Assembly: GCA_001414485.1 (NCBI GenBank)
Contig: LLEY01000258.1
Coordinates: 1-52,500, forward strand
Reading direction: 5' to 3'
Length of the DNA stretch: 52,500 nt
Source of the DNA: Calycina herbarum
Taxonomy: Eukaryota > Ascomycota > Leotiomycetes > Helotiales > Pezizellaceae
A program made the translations under genes and the position numbers. Below, piece after piece: positions 1-12,000 of this stretch. Below the pieces are notes generated by a model. That model searched no databases. It was not told where the DNA came from and worked only from the letters and a program-made list of their open reading frames with translations. Numbering within the stretch: the first letter of the stretch is position 1; each line of letters opens with the position of its first letter.

Positions 1-296
1 TAGATAGGAGCTTCGTGCTCAACTTTAGTTATCAATCTTATCATCTTGTTTGACATCTTTGATACAAGTAACGAGTTCACTTCCAAGTGAACAACCCGGC
101 GCATCTGTACTTCTTACCTGTATACCAACCTTCGAGACTTAGTCATCTTTGTTTAGTTCGTTTGAGTTTCGTTACACTTTGATACAAGTAACGAGTTCAC
201 TTCCAAGTGAACAACCCGGCGCATCTGTACTTCTTACCTGTATACCAACCTTCGAGACTTAGTCATCTTTGTTTAGTTCGTTTGAGTTTCGTTACA
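1..296 (+). repeat. 3' part of a Gypsy-type LTR with internal 120-bp tandem duplication
   Basis: The sequence matches the 3' part of the complete LTRs at 48093-48480 and 48994-49455, and the inverted one at 52216-52500. It begins inside the LTR (TAGATAGGAGCTTCGTG) and ends at the common terminus GTTACA (296). A 120-bp block is present twice head to tail (57-176 and 177-296), each copy starting CTTTGATACA and ending GTTACA; the other LTR copies have it once. The two units look identical by eye, so the duplication is recent. The left LTR end is outside the window. LINE sequence starts directly behind it. Confidence 0.85.
75..92. repeat. perfect 18-bp palindrome-like hairpin inside the LTR
   Basis: GTTCACTTCCAAGTGAAC has 8-bp inverted arms around CC. 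The arms are kept in the other LTR copies (spacer CT in the copies near 48380 and 49350; inverted copy near 52300) and again in the duplicated unit at 195-212. It could be a transcription-factor or RNA-structure element of the LTR; the role is not known. Confidence 0.6.
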
Positions 297-302
297 AAAA
301 GG

Positions 303-1545
303 TGCCTTAGCGCCTAAAAGCACACTAGCAACAATACCCCACTCTCTCCCTCTCTCTACTAGTACTTCAAAGCTATAGAAGGACAAGAATAAGGGTTCTT
401 TAGCTAAACCAGACCTTAGAGTCTTTATCCGACTACCCCCTAATTCCCTGGAAAGGAAACATTCTACTCTAGCTATCTTTCTTGCCCTCTACAATCCAAA
501 GATAGGCTGTAAAGAGCTTGTATAAGAGGTCCTCTCGGTTAGCTCTGGTTTCGCTATTATACCAAAGAACGAGGCTGCCTTAGAAGCCCTGTTATCGACA
601 AAGAAGGCATTTATACAGACGCTATTCTCTATAGCTAAGATTAAGACCTCACAAAACTGGGTAGTATACCGCTTATTAGGGATACCCTAAAGTATCGAAG
701 CCGTCGAGATTAACGAAAAAGGAGCAATTATATCAACCCTCGTCCCTACTACTTCTAAAGTAGTAGCTACAGCAATCAAGGAGCGAATCGGAATAGCCTC
801 TATAAAGGTTAACATAACAAGGATCTCGCTATCGGATAAGCTGTTCTACACCTCCTAGACTGTCTTCTTTAAAGAGGAAGAAGCCCGGGACAACTACGCT
901 ATCCCAGATACAACATCTCTTCTCGGCAGAAGAGTCTTCTTTAAACCTCTTTCTAAGGTTTCTACAATTACATAGTACTCTAAGTACTAGGGGTGGCATA
1001 ACTAAAGGAACTGTAGGAAGAACCAACGGTGCTGTCTATGTGATACTACTTAACACTCTGAAGACTTTCACCCTACGTGTTTAAGATATATATAGTATAA
1101 GCTAAAGTGCCTATATTATAGTAGACCTCACGCCTTAGACGACCTAGGGTGCCAGCTTAGACCAAGGAACTCAGGGACACGCCCCTCAACCGAGAATAAG
1201 AGAACTATTCAGCAAGTATATAATGAAATACGGATAAGAAGGGAGGAAGACTCCCCTTATAGTAGCTGAGACACAGAAGCTCCGGCTACCCCACAAGCTA
1301 GAGTAGACAGCTCTTCTAACTCGACTACCTCGCCTACTTCGCCTGCCTTACCCACCTCGCCTACCTTACCTTCCTCGCCCCTCTCGCCCCTCCCGCCCAC
1401 CTCGCCTACCTCGCCTACCTCGCCTATCTTACTATCCTAAAAAGATGATTTTAACACCACTATAGACACTCCTATAGAAGAGGCTCCCGACGACCTCTCT
1501 ATTCGAAGAACCCGAGGAAATACTATTATAGTTTCTCTATAAGTA
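303..1545 (+). pseudogene. LINE copy 1 ORF1 (gag-like, zinc-knuckle) remnant
   Basis: Read with its stops, this frame matches ORF1 of copy 2. It has a basic/aliphatic middle part and then Cys/His zinc-knuckle-type motifs near 970-1140 (C-x2-C...H....C). It then runs into a proline/threonine-rich low-complexity stretch with a CTCGCCTACC-type repeat (about 1325-1435). ORF1 proteins of this LINE class bind the element RNA. The N-terminus is missing and several in-frame stops occur, so it is not expected to give a functional protein. Confidence 0.6.
1325..1435 (+). repeat. imperfect 9-10-bp tandem repeat (CTCGCCTACC type)
   Basis: A run of variants of CTCGCCTACCTC / CTCGCCCCTC inside the 3' part of LINE copy 1 ORF1, encoding a Ser/Pro/Thr-rich stretch. 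Copy 2 has only a short Ser/Pro-rich run at the matching place (about 8925-8950), so the repeat expanded in copy 1. Confidence 0.6.
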
Positions 1546-1579
1546 GATAAGGGCTTACTAAAAACCACTGCCTCTAAGT

Positions 1580-4500
1580 TCTATAGATTAACGTTCATAA
1601 GTCTAGCGAGTACTAGGAGCTGGTTCTCTAACTGGCTCACTCTAGACGAGTCGACATAGTCCTTATCCAGGAACCGTATATATACCGGAGAGAGATTAGC
1701 TGTTAGATCATAAGACGCCACCCGAATTACACCTGTTTCACACCTATATGTGACTAGAACGATGACCCCCCTAGAGTGCTCACATTTATACGAAAAGGAG
1801 CGAGGATTCTCTTAAGTTAACAAACACCGATCACACCCTCGCTTAAATACCGAGACCTTGTTTATATCGAGATCACGCTCTCCTAAGGCCTCCTGTTATA
1901 TATCCTCAACGTATACAACGCCCCCCTAGGCGCCAAGGGCGCTGGAGAGGCTATTAACCTCGTCCTTCACTCACAATACATTACTACAACGAATACCCTT
2001 ATAGCCGGCGACTTGAACCTAAAGAGCCAGCTCTAGCAACCGGATTTCCTTAGGCAGGAAAGCATATAAGCCCCCTCGCTTGTTAACTAGACAGAGGACA
2101 GAGGGTTACAACTCTCTACCCCTCCTAAGACGTAAACGCATAACCTCAGCAACACCCTCGACCTTGCCTTTTGCTCGAGCAACCTCTACCAAAGAGGGGC
2201 GTCCACCGAGATAGACCTTACCTTTGAGTATAGCTCTGACCACCTCCCACTTCTCACCCGGCTTCTATATATAGGAAACCTAACAGAGAAGGATCCGCCT
2301 TTGAAACTTAGCACTCTCGACGTTAAAACCTTCGAGACTACCCTCTAAAGTAAGCTCGAAACGTAATAGCTATACGAACTTACGCAACAACCAAACACAG
2401 AATCGCTAGAGGCCCTAGCAGGATTTATTACCGAGAGCGTACATAGCGCGTACCTCTATAGTGCTAAGCGAGGTCTCGGACATGGATTCGGACACCCCTG
2501 GTAGAACAAGGAATACTAGACGGCGGCCACCGAGGCAAGGCAGGCACAAAGGCTTAACGCGAGCCCTCGAGCCTTGAAGTCTCTTCGTAGGAGTCTAAGG
2601 CAGGAAATCCGGAAGGCAAAGAGAGAACACTTCCGTAACCTAATCGATAAGGCTACGAAGAGCAAAGACGTCTTTAAGATTTACAAGTAGCACTAGAGCA
2701 CTGGAATATACAAGTCTCCCCCCTTAAGAGACTCGGCAGGTCAGCTAGGCTTTACTACTCAGGAGAAGCAGAAGATCCTCGTACAGGAGCTGCTTATAAA
2801 CAAGGCCGAAGTTGGGGATATACCACTTAATACCCTAACCACCTCTACTTAGGCCCTCCCGTAGGCAGACCTTACTTTACGCGAGGTCGAGGAATCGATC
2901 CTCGGCAAAGCTTCAACCGCACCAGGAGAAGACGAGCTAGTAACAGGGGTCCTCAAAGTAGCCTGGCCACAGATCTCAAACCTTGTCTTCCTACTATTCA
3001 GAGGCTGTATAGAGACAGGCTTCCACCCGAAGATCTTCCGATCCGCCGTCGTCGCTATTATCCTAAAACCTAATAAGAAAGACAAGTCCTCCCCTCGAGC
3101 ATACCGGCCAATTGCTCTACTCTCGGTCCTTAGAAAAGGGCTTGAAAGGCTCCTCGCTAAGCGAGTCTCTTGGATAGCTATTAAGCACTCTGTTCTAGGG
3201 CAGAACCAGTTCGGGGCTCTTCCGCTAAGAGCCGCCACAGACCTCACTACCTGTCTTACCTTCGACATTGAGTCAGCCCTTACGGACAAGCAGGAAGCCT
3301 CCCTTCTTACACTCGATATTAAGAGCGCCTTTGACGCAGTACTCCCTAGCCGCCTGATTAAAAGGTTAAGAGAGCAAGGATGGCCGCATTGCTTCGTAGA
3401 ATGGGTCTCCTCTTTCTTAGCTAATAGATTAGTGAAAGTAAAGCTTGATAAAGAAGTAGGCGACGCTACCCCGCTCCAGTATAGCCTTCTACAAGGCTCG
3501 CCTATCTCACCGATCCTCTTTATACTCTATATCCAGCCCCTCTTCAGATTAGGAGTTGGCTCTCTTCTAGTAGTATAGAGATTCAGCTACGCTGACGACA
3601 TTAGATTACTTGCTTTCAGGCCTTCAAAGGTAGGGAATGTTAAGGACCTGGCAAAGCAGGTAGCAAGCGCACTTAAGTGGGGCACAGACAAGGGTATTAC
3701 CTTTAACGCTGAAAAATCAGAACTTATCCACTTCTCTCGTAAAAGGAAACAAAGAGGGAGAGGCATCTCGCCCCCCCCTGCTATTGTAGTTGAAGGAAAG
3801 ACAATAGAGCCTATATAGGAACTCCGGTGGCTTGGCATCTTCTTCGACCCCCGCCTCACCTTTTACAGTCACGTTAAAAGAATAGCTAGCAAGGCTACAC
3901 TTATAGCTAATGCTCTTAAAGGAACAATAAACACAGTAAGAGGATCCCCCTCGCATCTGCTGAAACAAGCAGTCACTGCTTATATCCTCTCGATCGCCTA
4001 TTTTAGGCACGAGACCTGGTACCCTGGTCGTACGAAAACAGGCCAAGCAGGCACTATAAACAACCGGATCGGCCGCCACCTGACTCTCCTAGATAGAGTA
4101 GTTACAAAGTGTGCTAGGATCATCCTCCCGGTCTATAAAACCACTCCTACCTCGGTACTCCTTATGGAATCTGGCCTCCTAGCCGCTGAAATTGCTCTTA
4201 TAGTAAAAAGCGGAGCTTTTAAGGCTAGAACTCGACGACTCGACTCGGCACACCCGCTTAAGCGATGTATAAATAACCCTTGCTCAAAGGCTAGACTTAT
4301 TTACCGCTCTTCTAAACCTCTCCCCCCTTCAGAAGAAGTCGATCCAATTCAAGACCCCCTATAGAGTAGAGGGTTCAACCGCCAAGCCCGCCTCCTCAAG
4401 GTAGCCGGCCCGAGCCCTAGCGGCAATAAAGACTCTTACAAAGCCGAATTCCTTGAATTCCTCGCCTCTGTTCCGCCTACGGACCTAGTTGTATTTACCG

Positions 4501-5348
4501 ACGGCTCTCGCTTAGACGACAAGAGAACTGGGGGAGGCGTTTGTCTTACAAAAGGAGGGGTTATACTTAACATCAAGGTCTACCCCTTCGGCAAGGCACT
4601 TGAAATCTACGACGCAGAGGCTAGAGCCGCTCTATACGGCCTGGAATTAGCTCTTACCTCCTCTTTCTAGCCATTGGCTAGGAAGTGCTGGATCTGTCTC
4701 GACAACCTAGAAGCTATACTACAACTGACCTACCGGTCCTGCGGCACCTCGCAAGAGACTTTTAATAGAGTTAACGAGTTAGCTCTATTATACCCTGATA
4801 AAATCCAAACCAGGTGGTGCCCTAGCCATATAGGAATCCAAGAGAATGAGATTGCAGATAGAGCTGCAGGGAAAGGCGCCCGGCTACCCCCTCCTACCCC
4901 TCTCTCGGTACTCTATACTGCTACGCTTAGGAGAGAGGTTAAAGAGACAGGGGTTCAACTTGCAAAGAAACTCTGGAAAGCTACACTTCCTAGTCTATAC
5001 AAGGATCTAAGGCTTGATGACTAGACCTCGAAACCTCAGTCGCTTTACTTACCAAGGGAGGTCCTAGCTCGCTTAATTGCCGCTCGCTCTAGCCACGGAG
5101 ACTTTACACTATACCACCTCCGATTCTCTCACCTCGACACGCTACTTACCTCAGGGGAGTGTAAGTGTGGTAGAGAAAAGACTCAATTTCACCTACTCTT
5201 TTGCCGGCTAGCAAATAGAGTAGCTCCGGAACTACTTACAAAGGCTGAGAGGAATCCTCAACTTCTCTTTGGCTCACACTACGAGGAACTCTTTCACAAA
5301 ATCTACTATAAGACAAAGTTTTATACTAAGATCTGCCCCTCTAGATAG
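1580..5348 (+). pseudogene. LINE copy 1 ORF2: endonuclease - reverse transcriptase - RNase H
   Basis: Reading through the stops gives an AP-endonuclease domain (IAGDLNLK near 1998, SSDHLP near 2235), a reverse transcriptase (LLTLDIKSAFDA near 3305, YADD catalytic box at 3588-3599) and an RNase H domain (FTDGSR near 4494, conserved E near 4617, IADRAAGK near 4853). A C-terminal C-x-C...H....C motif follows (about 5159-5204), and the ORF ends at TAG 5346-5348. Many stops sit at expected Trp sites, for example SSF*PLA at about 4668 and DD*TS at about 5023. It is dead by nonsense mutation rather than frameshift. Confidence 0.8.
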
Positions 5349-5651
5349 ATAGACCTTTCTTTCTTTACTCTATATCTCTTCTTTCTCTTATCCTTTGTTC
5401 TCTGTCTTATATACTGTTTTCTTATTATACTCTGGTTTTTAAACTAATTAAGAACAAGAGCTGTTCCGGAAGTGGGGCTTCTCTTTAAACTATCTCCTAT
5501 AAATTAGCGCACTTTCATTTACACCCCCTATAGCCTAGGGCACCCCCCTAGCGTCATTTGCCCAACACTGGGACTCTTTTAGGACCTAGCCCACGCGAGC
5601 TAGAATCCGCCTAACGTTAAATAGAAATAAATAAATAAATAAATAAATAAA

Positions 5652-7440
5652 AAGTAGGGTGTAAAACGGGTTGCATTTCTAAGGTAGGATAAGCCTAGGT
5701 TTAAGTACTCGTTCGAGGGCTTCAAAGGAGCTACGGGCAAAGGTTCTTCTGTATAGAAGGGTGAGTAAGGGAAGAATACAAAGGGGATTCTTCACGATGT
5801 ACAACGTGAGGTTTTATATACTAATTCCAGTGCTTACGTGAGTATGTTAGCCTAAGGTTCTAGGCCAATATCACATATTCCCTTACTTAGCCTAGAAGAA
5901 TCCCCTGATTTCTTCGTTTATAAATGACAACACTAAGATGTCCCTCCTCTTACGATCCTACAGAAATGCTCTTATTTCCCTATTTCTTCGTATAGAGACC
6001 CGATTTCTAACCAATCAGGTGGCTCCCACGTCAAACGCTCATGCCCGTACAAAATGCTCCTGCCTCCGGCCGAGGAATCAGCTCTACTTGCCTTCTAAAT
6101 CGGCAATTATTCCATTATACAGCTGCCCTTCGAGTCTCGGATCAGGTCGTACAGACAGGGGTCTACCGACCCTCCGATAAGGTATAAGTTCTAGGCTTTC
6201 CTCCCTCTAACTCTCACTTTCATAATAACAACAACACACGACTTCTTCTACTTTCCTTGTTCGTGTTTTAGATAACAATTAACATGTCTATACGAGTCTT
6301 CTCCTTAATCTTGCCTAGCCTAGGCTCTATTGCCTCTGGTTTGACCGGGGGTGGTGGTGGTTCTGGTAGGGAAAAGAAGCGTCCTAGTCTTCTAAGACGA
6401 GAGCATTATAAAGAAGACCTCTCCGACTCTATAGAGGCTGTCTCGCTCAAGGATCTCTGCCAGCTATAGGCGATCTAGAAGAGTATACGTCGTAAGGAAA
6501 GAAAAGCTACCAAAGGCAAGAAACACGTAAGTAATAGTCTATCTTATGTAAATTAGTACTAATAATTTAAGGCTTTGAATTCTCCCTTAGCTTTCTAAAA
6601 GCCCGCTAAGAATCCTCATTTTGCTTCGTCCGAGCCTTCTCCTCTCCGTAAAAGCTTCTCTGTCGGCGAGGAGTATACAGGGTTTAGTGAGATATAGAGT
6701 GACTTTAAGGCTAACAATAGTAAGGATAATAGTCCTAACCTTATTTCGTCTACTAATATCAAGGATCTGTTTAAAGATACTCCTACTACTACTGCTTTAT
6801 CCAAAGGTAAGGATAGTAAAGCTAAACGTGCTATCCTTGCTACTACTAACGACGATGATACTTAAAATGCTTTAAGAGACTACTACGACTCTACTAATAA
6901 GATAAAGATAAGCAACATTATATATAACTTAAGTAACCGCTAGCCTATTAGCTAGAAGAGGGTAGAGAACGAGCGTCCGAAAGTTATAGATATATACGCT
7001 CGTAGTCCTCTAATCTCTATCAAGAGGCAAGTAAACACTAGTACTCGTCGTTATACCAAGTATATTAAGAAATAAGGTAGTAAGAGGGGCATGTTATACT
7101 TCTATAAGTACGTTTCTTTTTGTTTAAATGTTAGAAAGAACAGGAAGATAGCTCCCTCTCTAGCGAAGGGCGTTTATAGCAAATGCTATATAGGAGGTTA
7201 GGGAAAGTACTGCTCTCTTAATATTAACTATAAGTTTTCTGTTTAAATTCCTCTTTACTTAGCTAATTCTTAACTTAGTTAGTCGTTCTACTCATAGGTT
7301 AGTAACCCTGCGATAATCTTCTTCTTCCTCTTATACGACTCTTAGTAGGGATTTTAACTTAAATACTGCTATAGGCCTTCGTACGCATACAACCTTTTTT
7401 CGAGACTGAATTTTTTGTTCTAAATCACTCGTTCTTACTT
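5652..7440 (+). other. unassigned degenerate repeat/ORF region between two LINEs
   Basis: No intact gene. From 6284 a frame begins MSIRVFSLILPSLGS, continues through GGGGGSGREKKR and, ignoring stops (mostly TAG), stays protein-like to about 7250. An intron-like segment (GTAAGT at about 6528, TACTAAT, TAAG at about 6571) interrupts it. Near the end it has a Cys-containing GVYSKCYIGG*GKYC stretch, where a TAG sits in a likely Trp position. It may be the 5' part of LINE copy 2, or an older element or gene fragment caught between copies. I do not recognise the family. 5652-6283 shows no gene. Confidence 0.4.
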
Positions 7441-7540
7441 GCTTACACTAAACAAGCCGATTTCCTTCTATGGAAACCTCTCTAAGAAGGCCTCTGGCCC
7501 TTCCGCCGCCTCTAAAAAGAGGTCCGGGTAGGGAGGGAGT

Positions 7541-8957
7541 ATGCCCGATGCCCCCTCTCCCGAACATATAGCAACACTTTGTCTTAGCAACTACCAAAGC
7601 CCTAGAACGTAGTTCTATAGGCCAAACCTTCTTCGGAGGAACTGCAGAAGCTGTAGATTGCTATCTAAGCACTGTACTCGACAAAGCTCCCCCTGACCTC
7701 CTGCCCTACCTCCGAGTCTTTTGCACTCAAGTAGCCAATATTAGCCTCTTATTCTACTAAGCATACACCTTAGGGACACCTCCCCTACTACCTTCGACCT
7801 TAGAAACCCCCTCTATTACATATAGAGGCGGCCCTACGCCCTCCCCGACTCCCTCCCCCCCTCTGGCTCTAAGAGAAAAATTCTCGTACGTATAGACTGC
7901 AAAGAATGCCTTAGCGCCTAAAAACACAACCTCGGCATCAACAACAATTCCACCTCTCTCTCTCTCTTCCTTAACAATACAGAAGAAGAAGAAGAAGAAC
8001 TCGCTAGCTAAACCAGACCTTAGAGTCTTTATCCGACTTCCTCCCGATTCCCCTGAAAGAGAGCACTCTGCTCTTGCCATCTTCCTTACACTTTGTGACC
8101 CAAAAATAGGTTGTAAAGAGCTTATATAAGAGGTTCTCTCGGTTAACTCTGGATTCGCTATTATACCTAAAAACAAGGAAGCTCTAGAGGCCCTTCTAAC
8201 AACAAAGAAAGCATTTATACAGACTCTATTCTCAGTAGCCAGGATCGAGACCTTATAAAACTAGGCAGTATATCGCCTGTCTGGGATACCTCGGAATACT
8301 GAAGCTGTCGAAATCAATAACAAAGGAGTAATTACCTTAACTCTTGCCCCTACTACTGCCAAAGTAGTAGCTACAGTAATAAAGGAACGAATCGGAGTAG
8401 CTCCTACAAAAGTCGATATATTAAGTAAATCGCTCTCTAGCGAGGTATTCTTTACCTCTTAGACTATCTTCTTTAAAGAAGAAGAGGCTTAGAATCACGC
8501 TATCTCGGACACAATATCTCTCCTCGGAAGAAGAGTCTTCTTCAAGTCTCTCCCTAAGGTCTCTTCAGTTGTTCAGTGCTCTAAGTGCTAGGGGTGGCAT
8601 AATCAAAGGATTTGTAGAAAGAACCAAAGATGTCGTCTTTGTAGTACTACTCAGTATACCGAAGACTTGCACCTAGAGTGTCTAAACCATATACAATGTA
8701 AGCTAAAGTGCCTATACTGTAGTGGCCTACACCCCTCAGACGACCCCAGATGTCTACTTAGACTAGGAACCTCAGGAACACGCTCTACAGCTGAGAACAG
8801 AAGGAATATATACCAAGCGTGTAACGAACTACGGATTAGAAGCGAGCTCGACTCTCCCTGTAGTAGCCTAGAACAGGTTATTCTAGCTACCCCACAAGCG
8901 AGAGTAGTTGATTCCCCTTCTCTCTCCCCCTTTCCCTCGATACCTTCTTCACCTTAA
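7541..8957 (+). pseudogene. LINE copy 2 ORF1 (gag-like) remnant
   Basis: A likely start is the ATG at 7541 (MPDAPSPEH). The following text, read in a neighbouring frame, gives an alpha-helical segment (LATTKALE...LPYLRVFCTQVANI), and the later part matches copy 1. Zinc-knuckle-type motifs lie between about 8570 and 8760: SVVQCSKC*GWHN, then CLNHIQCKLKCLYCSGLH. The open end of the frame is 8667-8957. One frame change near 7570 and several TAG/TAA stops make it a pseudogene. Confidence 0.6.
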
Positions 8958-9079
8958 AGAGAAGAACTCTCTAAAGACACCTCTATGGAAGAAACAGCAT
9001 ACGCCCCCCCTGCACGAAGAACCCGGAACTCTACTATTATAGTCTCTTTATGAGTAGACAAGGACACGCGAAGAACCAC

Positions 9080-12000
9080 TGTCTTTAAGTACTACAAATC
9101 AACGTATATAAGTCTAGCGGATACCAGGAGCTTGTACTACAGCTAGCACACGCTAGGCGAGTCGACGTAGTACTTATTCAAGAACCGTATATCTACTTAA
9201 GAGAGATTAGCCGCCAGATCATAAGACGCCACCTGAACTACGACTGCTTTACACCTATATGCGACTAGAACGCCGGACCTCCTAGGGTACTCTCCTTTAT
9301 ACGTAAAGGGGCTGGGATCCTTACAAGTCAGCAGACCCCTATTACTCCCTCGCTTCAATGCCGAGACCTTGTTTACGCCTCGATTACTCTCTTACAAGGC
9401 CCCCCGCTATATATACTTAACGTATATAACGCTTCTCTCGGTGCTAGGAAAGCCGGGGAGGCTGTTAGCCTTATTCTAGCCTCTTAACACATTTCTATAA
9501 CAAATATCTTTATAGCCGGCGACTTTAATCTAAAGAGCCAGCTCTGGCAGCCAGACTTCCTAGGCCTAGAGAGTACATAAGCTCCCTCGCTTATCGACTG
9601 GATAGAGAGTAAAGGACTCCAACTCACCACCCCTCCTGGCATACAAACCCACAGCCTAGGGAACACGCTAGACCTAGCCTTCTGCTCTAGTAGCCTCTAT
9701 CAAAGAGGGGCAACCTCAGAGGTTAACCTAGCCTTTGAGTGTGGCTCAGATCACCTCCCAGTCCTTACTAGCCTACTATATACTGGTAGACTAGCTAGGA
9801 AGGACTCCCCGCTTAAGCTCAGTACTCTCGACGCTAAAGTCTTTAAGACAGTACTTCAAGGAAAGCTTCAAGAGCAGTGGCTCTTTGAGCTTACAGAACA
9901 ACCGGCCAGGAACTCGCTTAAGACTTTGGCAGAGTTCATTATTAAGAGTGTACATAGGGCGTACCTTAGTAGTACTAAGCGAGGGCTTGGTTATAGGGGT
10001 GGACACTCTTAGTAGAACAAGGAGTGCCAATCTGCAGCTACCGAGGCCAGAAAGATACGAAGGCTAGGAGCTAGCACAGAGTCTATTAAAGGCCTCCGGA
10101 GAACACTTCGAGGAGAGATCCGGAAGGTAAAGAGAGAACACTTCCGCGGCCTGATCGACAAAGCTACAAAGAGCAAGGACGTCTTTAAGATTTACAAGTG
10201 ACACCAGAGTATAGGGGTCTACAGGTCCCCTCCTTTAAAGGACTCGGCAGAGCAACTAGGCTTTACTACTCAGGAGAAACAGAAGATCCTAGTACAAGAA
10301 CTACTCACAAATAAGGCAGAAGTCGGAGACATACCAACCGACACCCCGACTACCTCTACTTGTTCTCTACCTTAGACAGCTCTTACTCTACGCGAGGTTG
10401 AGGAATCGGTTCTAGGAAAGGCCTCTACTACTCTAGGGGAGGACGAACTTGTTACAGGTGTCTTTAAGACAGCCTGGCCTCAGATCTCACACCTAGTCTA
10501 TTCACTGTTCAAGGGGTGTATAGAGACAGGCTTCCACCTAAAGATCTTCCGCACAGCTATTGTAGCTATTATCCCGAAGCCAAATAAGAAGGATAAGTCG
10601 TCTCCTCGCGTATACCGGCCAATCTCTCTACTCTCGGTTCTTGGAAAGGGCCTCGAGAGGCTTCTAGCAAAGAGAGCCTCCTAGATTGCTATCAAGTACA
10701 CTGTTCTCGAACCGAACCAGTTCAGAGCTCTCCCACTAAGAGCAGCCACAGACCTTACAACCTGTCTCACCTTTGATATAGAGAAAGTACTCGGGGAGAA
10801 GTAAGAGGCTTCTCTTCTTACACTCGATATCAAGGGTGCCTTTGACGCTATTCTTCTAGGCCGGCTAATTAAAAGACTCCGAGAGCAAGGGTGGCCACAC
10901 AGCTTTGTAGCATAGGTTACCTCCTTCCTATCTAGCAGATCTGTTAAAGTAAAGCTAGACGGAGAAATAGGAGTATCTACCCCTCTTTAGTATGGGCTGC
11001 CCTAGGGCTCGCCTATCTCGCCTATTCTCTTTATGCTCTATATCCAGCCACTCTTTACCCTAGGAGTAGGCTCTCTCCCGACACTTCAAAGGTTCGGCTA
11101 CGCCGACGACATTAGACTACTTGCTTTTGGGCCCTCTAAGGCAGGGAATACTACAGTTCTTACAAAACAGGTAGCTAGTGTACTAGTTTAGAGGATAGAA
11201 GAGGGGATTACCTTTGATGCTAAGAAGTCTGAACTTATCCACTTCTCTTGTAAGAGAAAGCAAAAGGGAAGAGGTATCCGGCCCCCTCCTTCTATTGTAG
11301 TAGAAGGAAAAACAATAGAACCTACACAAGAGCTTCGGTGGCTTGGTATCTTCTTTGACTCTCGTCTTACCTTCTATAGCCACGTTAGAAGGATGGCTAG
11401 CAAGGCTACACTCGTAGCTAGTGCTTTAAAGGGAACAACAAACACTGTACAAGGCTCTCCCTCACACTTACTTAAACAAGCCACCACTGCTTGTATCCTG
11501 TCTATCGCCTACTTCGGAAGCGAGACCTGGTTCCCCGGACGTGCTAGGGCAAGAGAGGGCCAGGCACAGAGTATAAAAAACAACCGAATTAGCCGCCATC
11601 TCACTCTACTAGATAGAGTAGTAGCTAAGTGTGCTAGGATTATCCTCCCAGTATACAAGACTACTCCTACCTCAGTACTTCTTATGGAATCCGGCCTCCT
11701 TGCCTCTGAGATTAGTCTCATAGGTAGAAGCAAAGCACTCGAAGCCAGGACTCGACGACTCGACCCAGCTCACCTACTGAAACGTTGTACCAACAACCCT
11801 TGCTCTAAAGCTAGGCTTACTTATCGTGCTCACAAGGCTCTCCCTCTCTCTGAAGAGATCGACCCCCTCTAAGACCCACCGTGGAATAGAGGCTTTGACC
11901 GGCAAGCCCGCCTTCTAGAAATAGAGGGGCCTGACTCCGGAGGAACCAAGGACTCTTATAAAGCTAGATTCCTTGAATTCCTTGCTACTGTCCCTGATAC

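Larger units (their letters stand above)
297..5651 (+). mobile_element. non-LTR retrotransposon (Tad/I-like LINE), 5'-truncated, copy 1
   Basis: Decayed LINE with a gag-like ORF1 end, then ORF2 with AP endonuclease, reverse transcriptase, RNase H and a C-terminal Cys/His motif. The 3' end is a GC-rich untranslated region (about 5500-5620) followed by an AAAT-repeat tail (5624-5651). Copy 2 (7440-13098) aligns along nearly all of it, starting at GCCTTAGCGCCTAAAA (303 here, 7910 there), so copy 1 lacks the first part of ORF1. Both ORFs have many in-frame stops, mostly TAG. It begins exactly at the terminus of the LTR; no target-site duplication was found. Confidence 0.85.

Noticed and set aside
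57..296. CRISPR-like or satellite array
   Set aside because: Only two identical 120-bp units without spacers, both part of an LTR; it is a tandem duplication in a eukaryotic genome.
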